Positions 5,276-6,188 of a stretch of 6,188 nucleotides of DNA are shown here, piece after piece; the first letter of the stretch is position 1, and the number at the start of each line of letters is the position of its first letter. Below the pieces are notes generated by a model. It was not told the DNA's origin. It saw only the letters and a program-made list of their open reading frames with translations, and did no database searches. The translations under genes and the position numbers were made by a program. The stretch lies in the NCBI GenBank assembly GCA_903957405.1, contig CAJBPC010000371.1, positions 1 through 6,188 of the forward strand, given 5' to 3'. This stretch comes from an uncultured bacterium. GTDB lineage: Bacteria > Bacteroidota > Bacteroidia > Chitinophagales > Chitinophagaceae.

Positions 5276-6188
5276 ATGAGACTAAAACAGACTTGGCGTT
5301 GGTTCGGACCTGAAGACCCCGTCACCCTCGGGAACATCCTGCAGACCGGTGCGGAAGGCATCGTGACAGCCCTTCACCATGTCCCCCATGGTGAAGTGTG
5401 GACCGTTGATGACATACGGAAAAGGAAGGAAACGATCGAATCGAAGGGACTCAGCTGGGATGTCGTAGAGAGTGTCACCGTGCATGAGGACATCAAGACC
5501 CGCACCGGCAGGTACCGGCATTGGATCGAATGCTACAAGGAGACCCTGCGCAACCTCGCTTCCTGCGGCATCCGGAACGTCACCTACAACTTCATGCCGG
5601 TGAACGACTGGACGCGCACCAGCCTGGACCATCCGATGAAGGACGGTTCGAAAGCCTTATATTTTAACTGGAGCGACATGGCGATGTTCGACATCTACCT
5701 GTTGCAAAGGTCGGGGGCGGATAGCGACTACCCATTACCGGTAGTGGAGGAGGCGGAAAGGAAGTTCAAGTCATCCACACCCAGCTCAAGGGAACACCTC
5801 GCGAACATCGTCATGTTCGGCATCCCCGGCGAACGGAAATCGACGATCGCCGAGATGCGGGAGCGACTGGCCGTCTACAACGATATATCCGCGGCTTCTT
5901 TGCGGGAGAACCTCGTCTATTTTCTGAACGCCATCACCCCGCTGGCGGATGAACTCGGGATGAAGCTGGCCATACATCCCGACGACCCTCCATACAACAT
6001 ACTCGGGCTTCCCAGGATCGTGAAGAACATGGATGACTATGCGCATATCCTGTCATCCGTCCCGGCGGTGAGCAATGGCGCCTGTTTCTGCACCGGCTCC
6101 CTGGGTGCTTCGTTCGACAACGACCTGGCCGACATGGCGCGGAAGATCGGCGACCGGATCCATTTCATCCATCTCCGCAATGTGAAGA
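5276..6188 (+). CDS. uxuA: Mannonate dehydratase UxuA, 3' end missing
   Basis: The enzyme removes water from D-mannonate to give 2-keto-3-deoxy-D-gluconate, using a divalent metal, in the cytoplasm. The first 304 residues are present and the frame is open at the window edge; the family is about 390-400 long, so roughly a quarter is missing. The match to E. coli UxuA is close throughout: QTWRWFGPEDPV (5-16), TALHHVPHGEVW (31-42), VHEDIKTRTG (69-78), YNFMPVNDWTRT (104-115), AIHPDDPP (232-239), CTGS (272-275) and HLRN (299-302). H234, C272 and H299 are the expected metal ligands; the final aspartate ligand would lie beyond the edge. The ATG at 5276 was chosen because it gives the standard N-terminus; the upstream bases are A/T-rich with no Shine-Dalgarno. 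It follows the SDR gene by 86 bp and is very probably in the same operon. Confidence 0.97.
   Translation, partial: MRLKQTWRWFGPEDPVTLGNILQTGAEGIVTALHHVPHGEVWTVDDIRKRKETIESKGLSWDVVESVTVHEDIKTRTGRYRHWIECYKETLRNLASCGIRNVTYNFMPVNDWTRTSLDHPMKDGSKALYFNWSDMAMFDIYLLQRSGADSDYPLPVVEEAERKFKSSTPSSREHLANIVMFGIPGERKSTIAEMRERLAVYNDISAASLRENLVYFLNAITPLADELGMKLAIHPDDPPYNILGLPRIVKNMDDYAHILSSVPAVSNGACFCTGSLGASFDNDLADMARKIGDRIHFIHLRNVK

Noticed and set aside
5282..5632. Minus-strand open frame opposite uxuA
   Set aside because: It is antisense to a highly conserved part of UxuA and has no recognisable content.

Overview
The window fits a moderately high-GC member of the Bacteroidetes, perhaps a soil or plant-associated Chitinophagaceae or Sphingobacteriales type. 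The evidence is the gene families (exported Gfo/Idh/MocA oxidoreductases, ThuA-like protein, SDR-type mannonate oxidoreductase next to UxuA), the lack of Shine-Dalgarno sequences, A-rich translation starts and TTTG-type promoter elements. The genus cannot be fixed from this sequence alone.

Layout. Positions 1-93 hold the 3' end of an unrecognised plus-strand gene, followed after 62 bp by a DinB-like metal-binding protein (156-680). Next comes a tight three-gene minus-strand operon, read from right to left: an exported ThuA-like protein (4266-3436), an exported Gfo/Idh/MocA oxidoreductase with a twin-arginine leader (3417-2053), and a second, divergent Gfo/Idh/MocA oxidoreductase with the 'putative oxidoreductase C-terminal' architecture and a Sec-like leader (2048-687). 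This operon meets the DinB gene tail to tail with only 6 bp between stop codons. A 107-bp AT-rich region (4267-4373) separates it from a divergent plus-strand operon: an SDR-family D-mannonate oxidoreductase/fructuronate reductase (4374-5189) and mannonate dehydratase UxuA (5276 to beyond the window end).

How the genes may work together. The plus-strand pair converts D-fructuronate to D-mannonate and then to 2-keto-3-deoxygluconate, the core of hexuronate catabolism. The minus-strand trio resembles the ThuA/ThuB-type modules that make or process 3-keto derivatives of glycosides, but with both oxidoreductases predicted to be exported. The shared divergent regulatory region, with a 16-bp near-perfect palindrome overlapping a candidate promoter, suggests that an exported sugar-oxidising module and cytoplasmic hexuronate breakdown are co-regulated. 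That link is inference. No mobile elements, CRISPR arrays, tRNA or rRNA genes were seen, and no gene-free stretch exceeds 300 bases.
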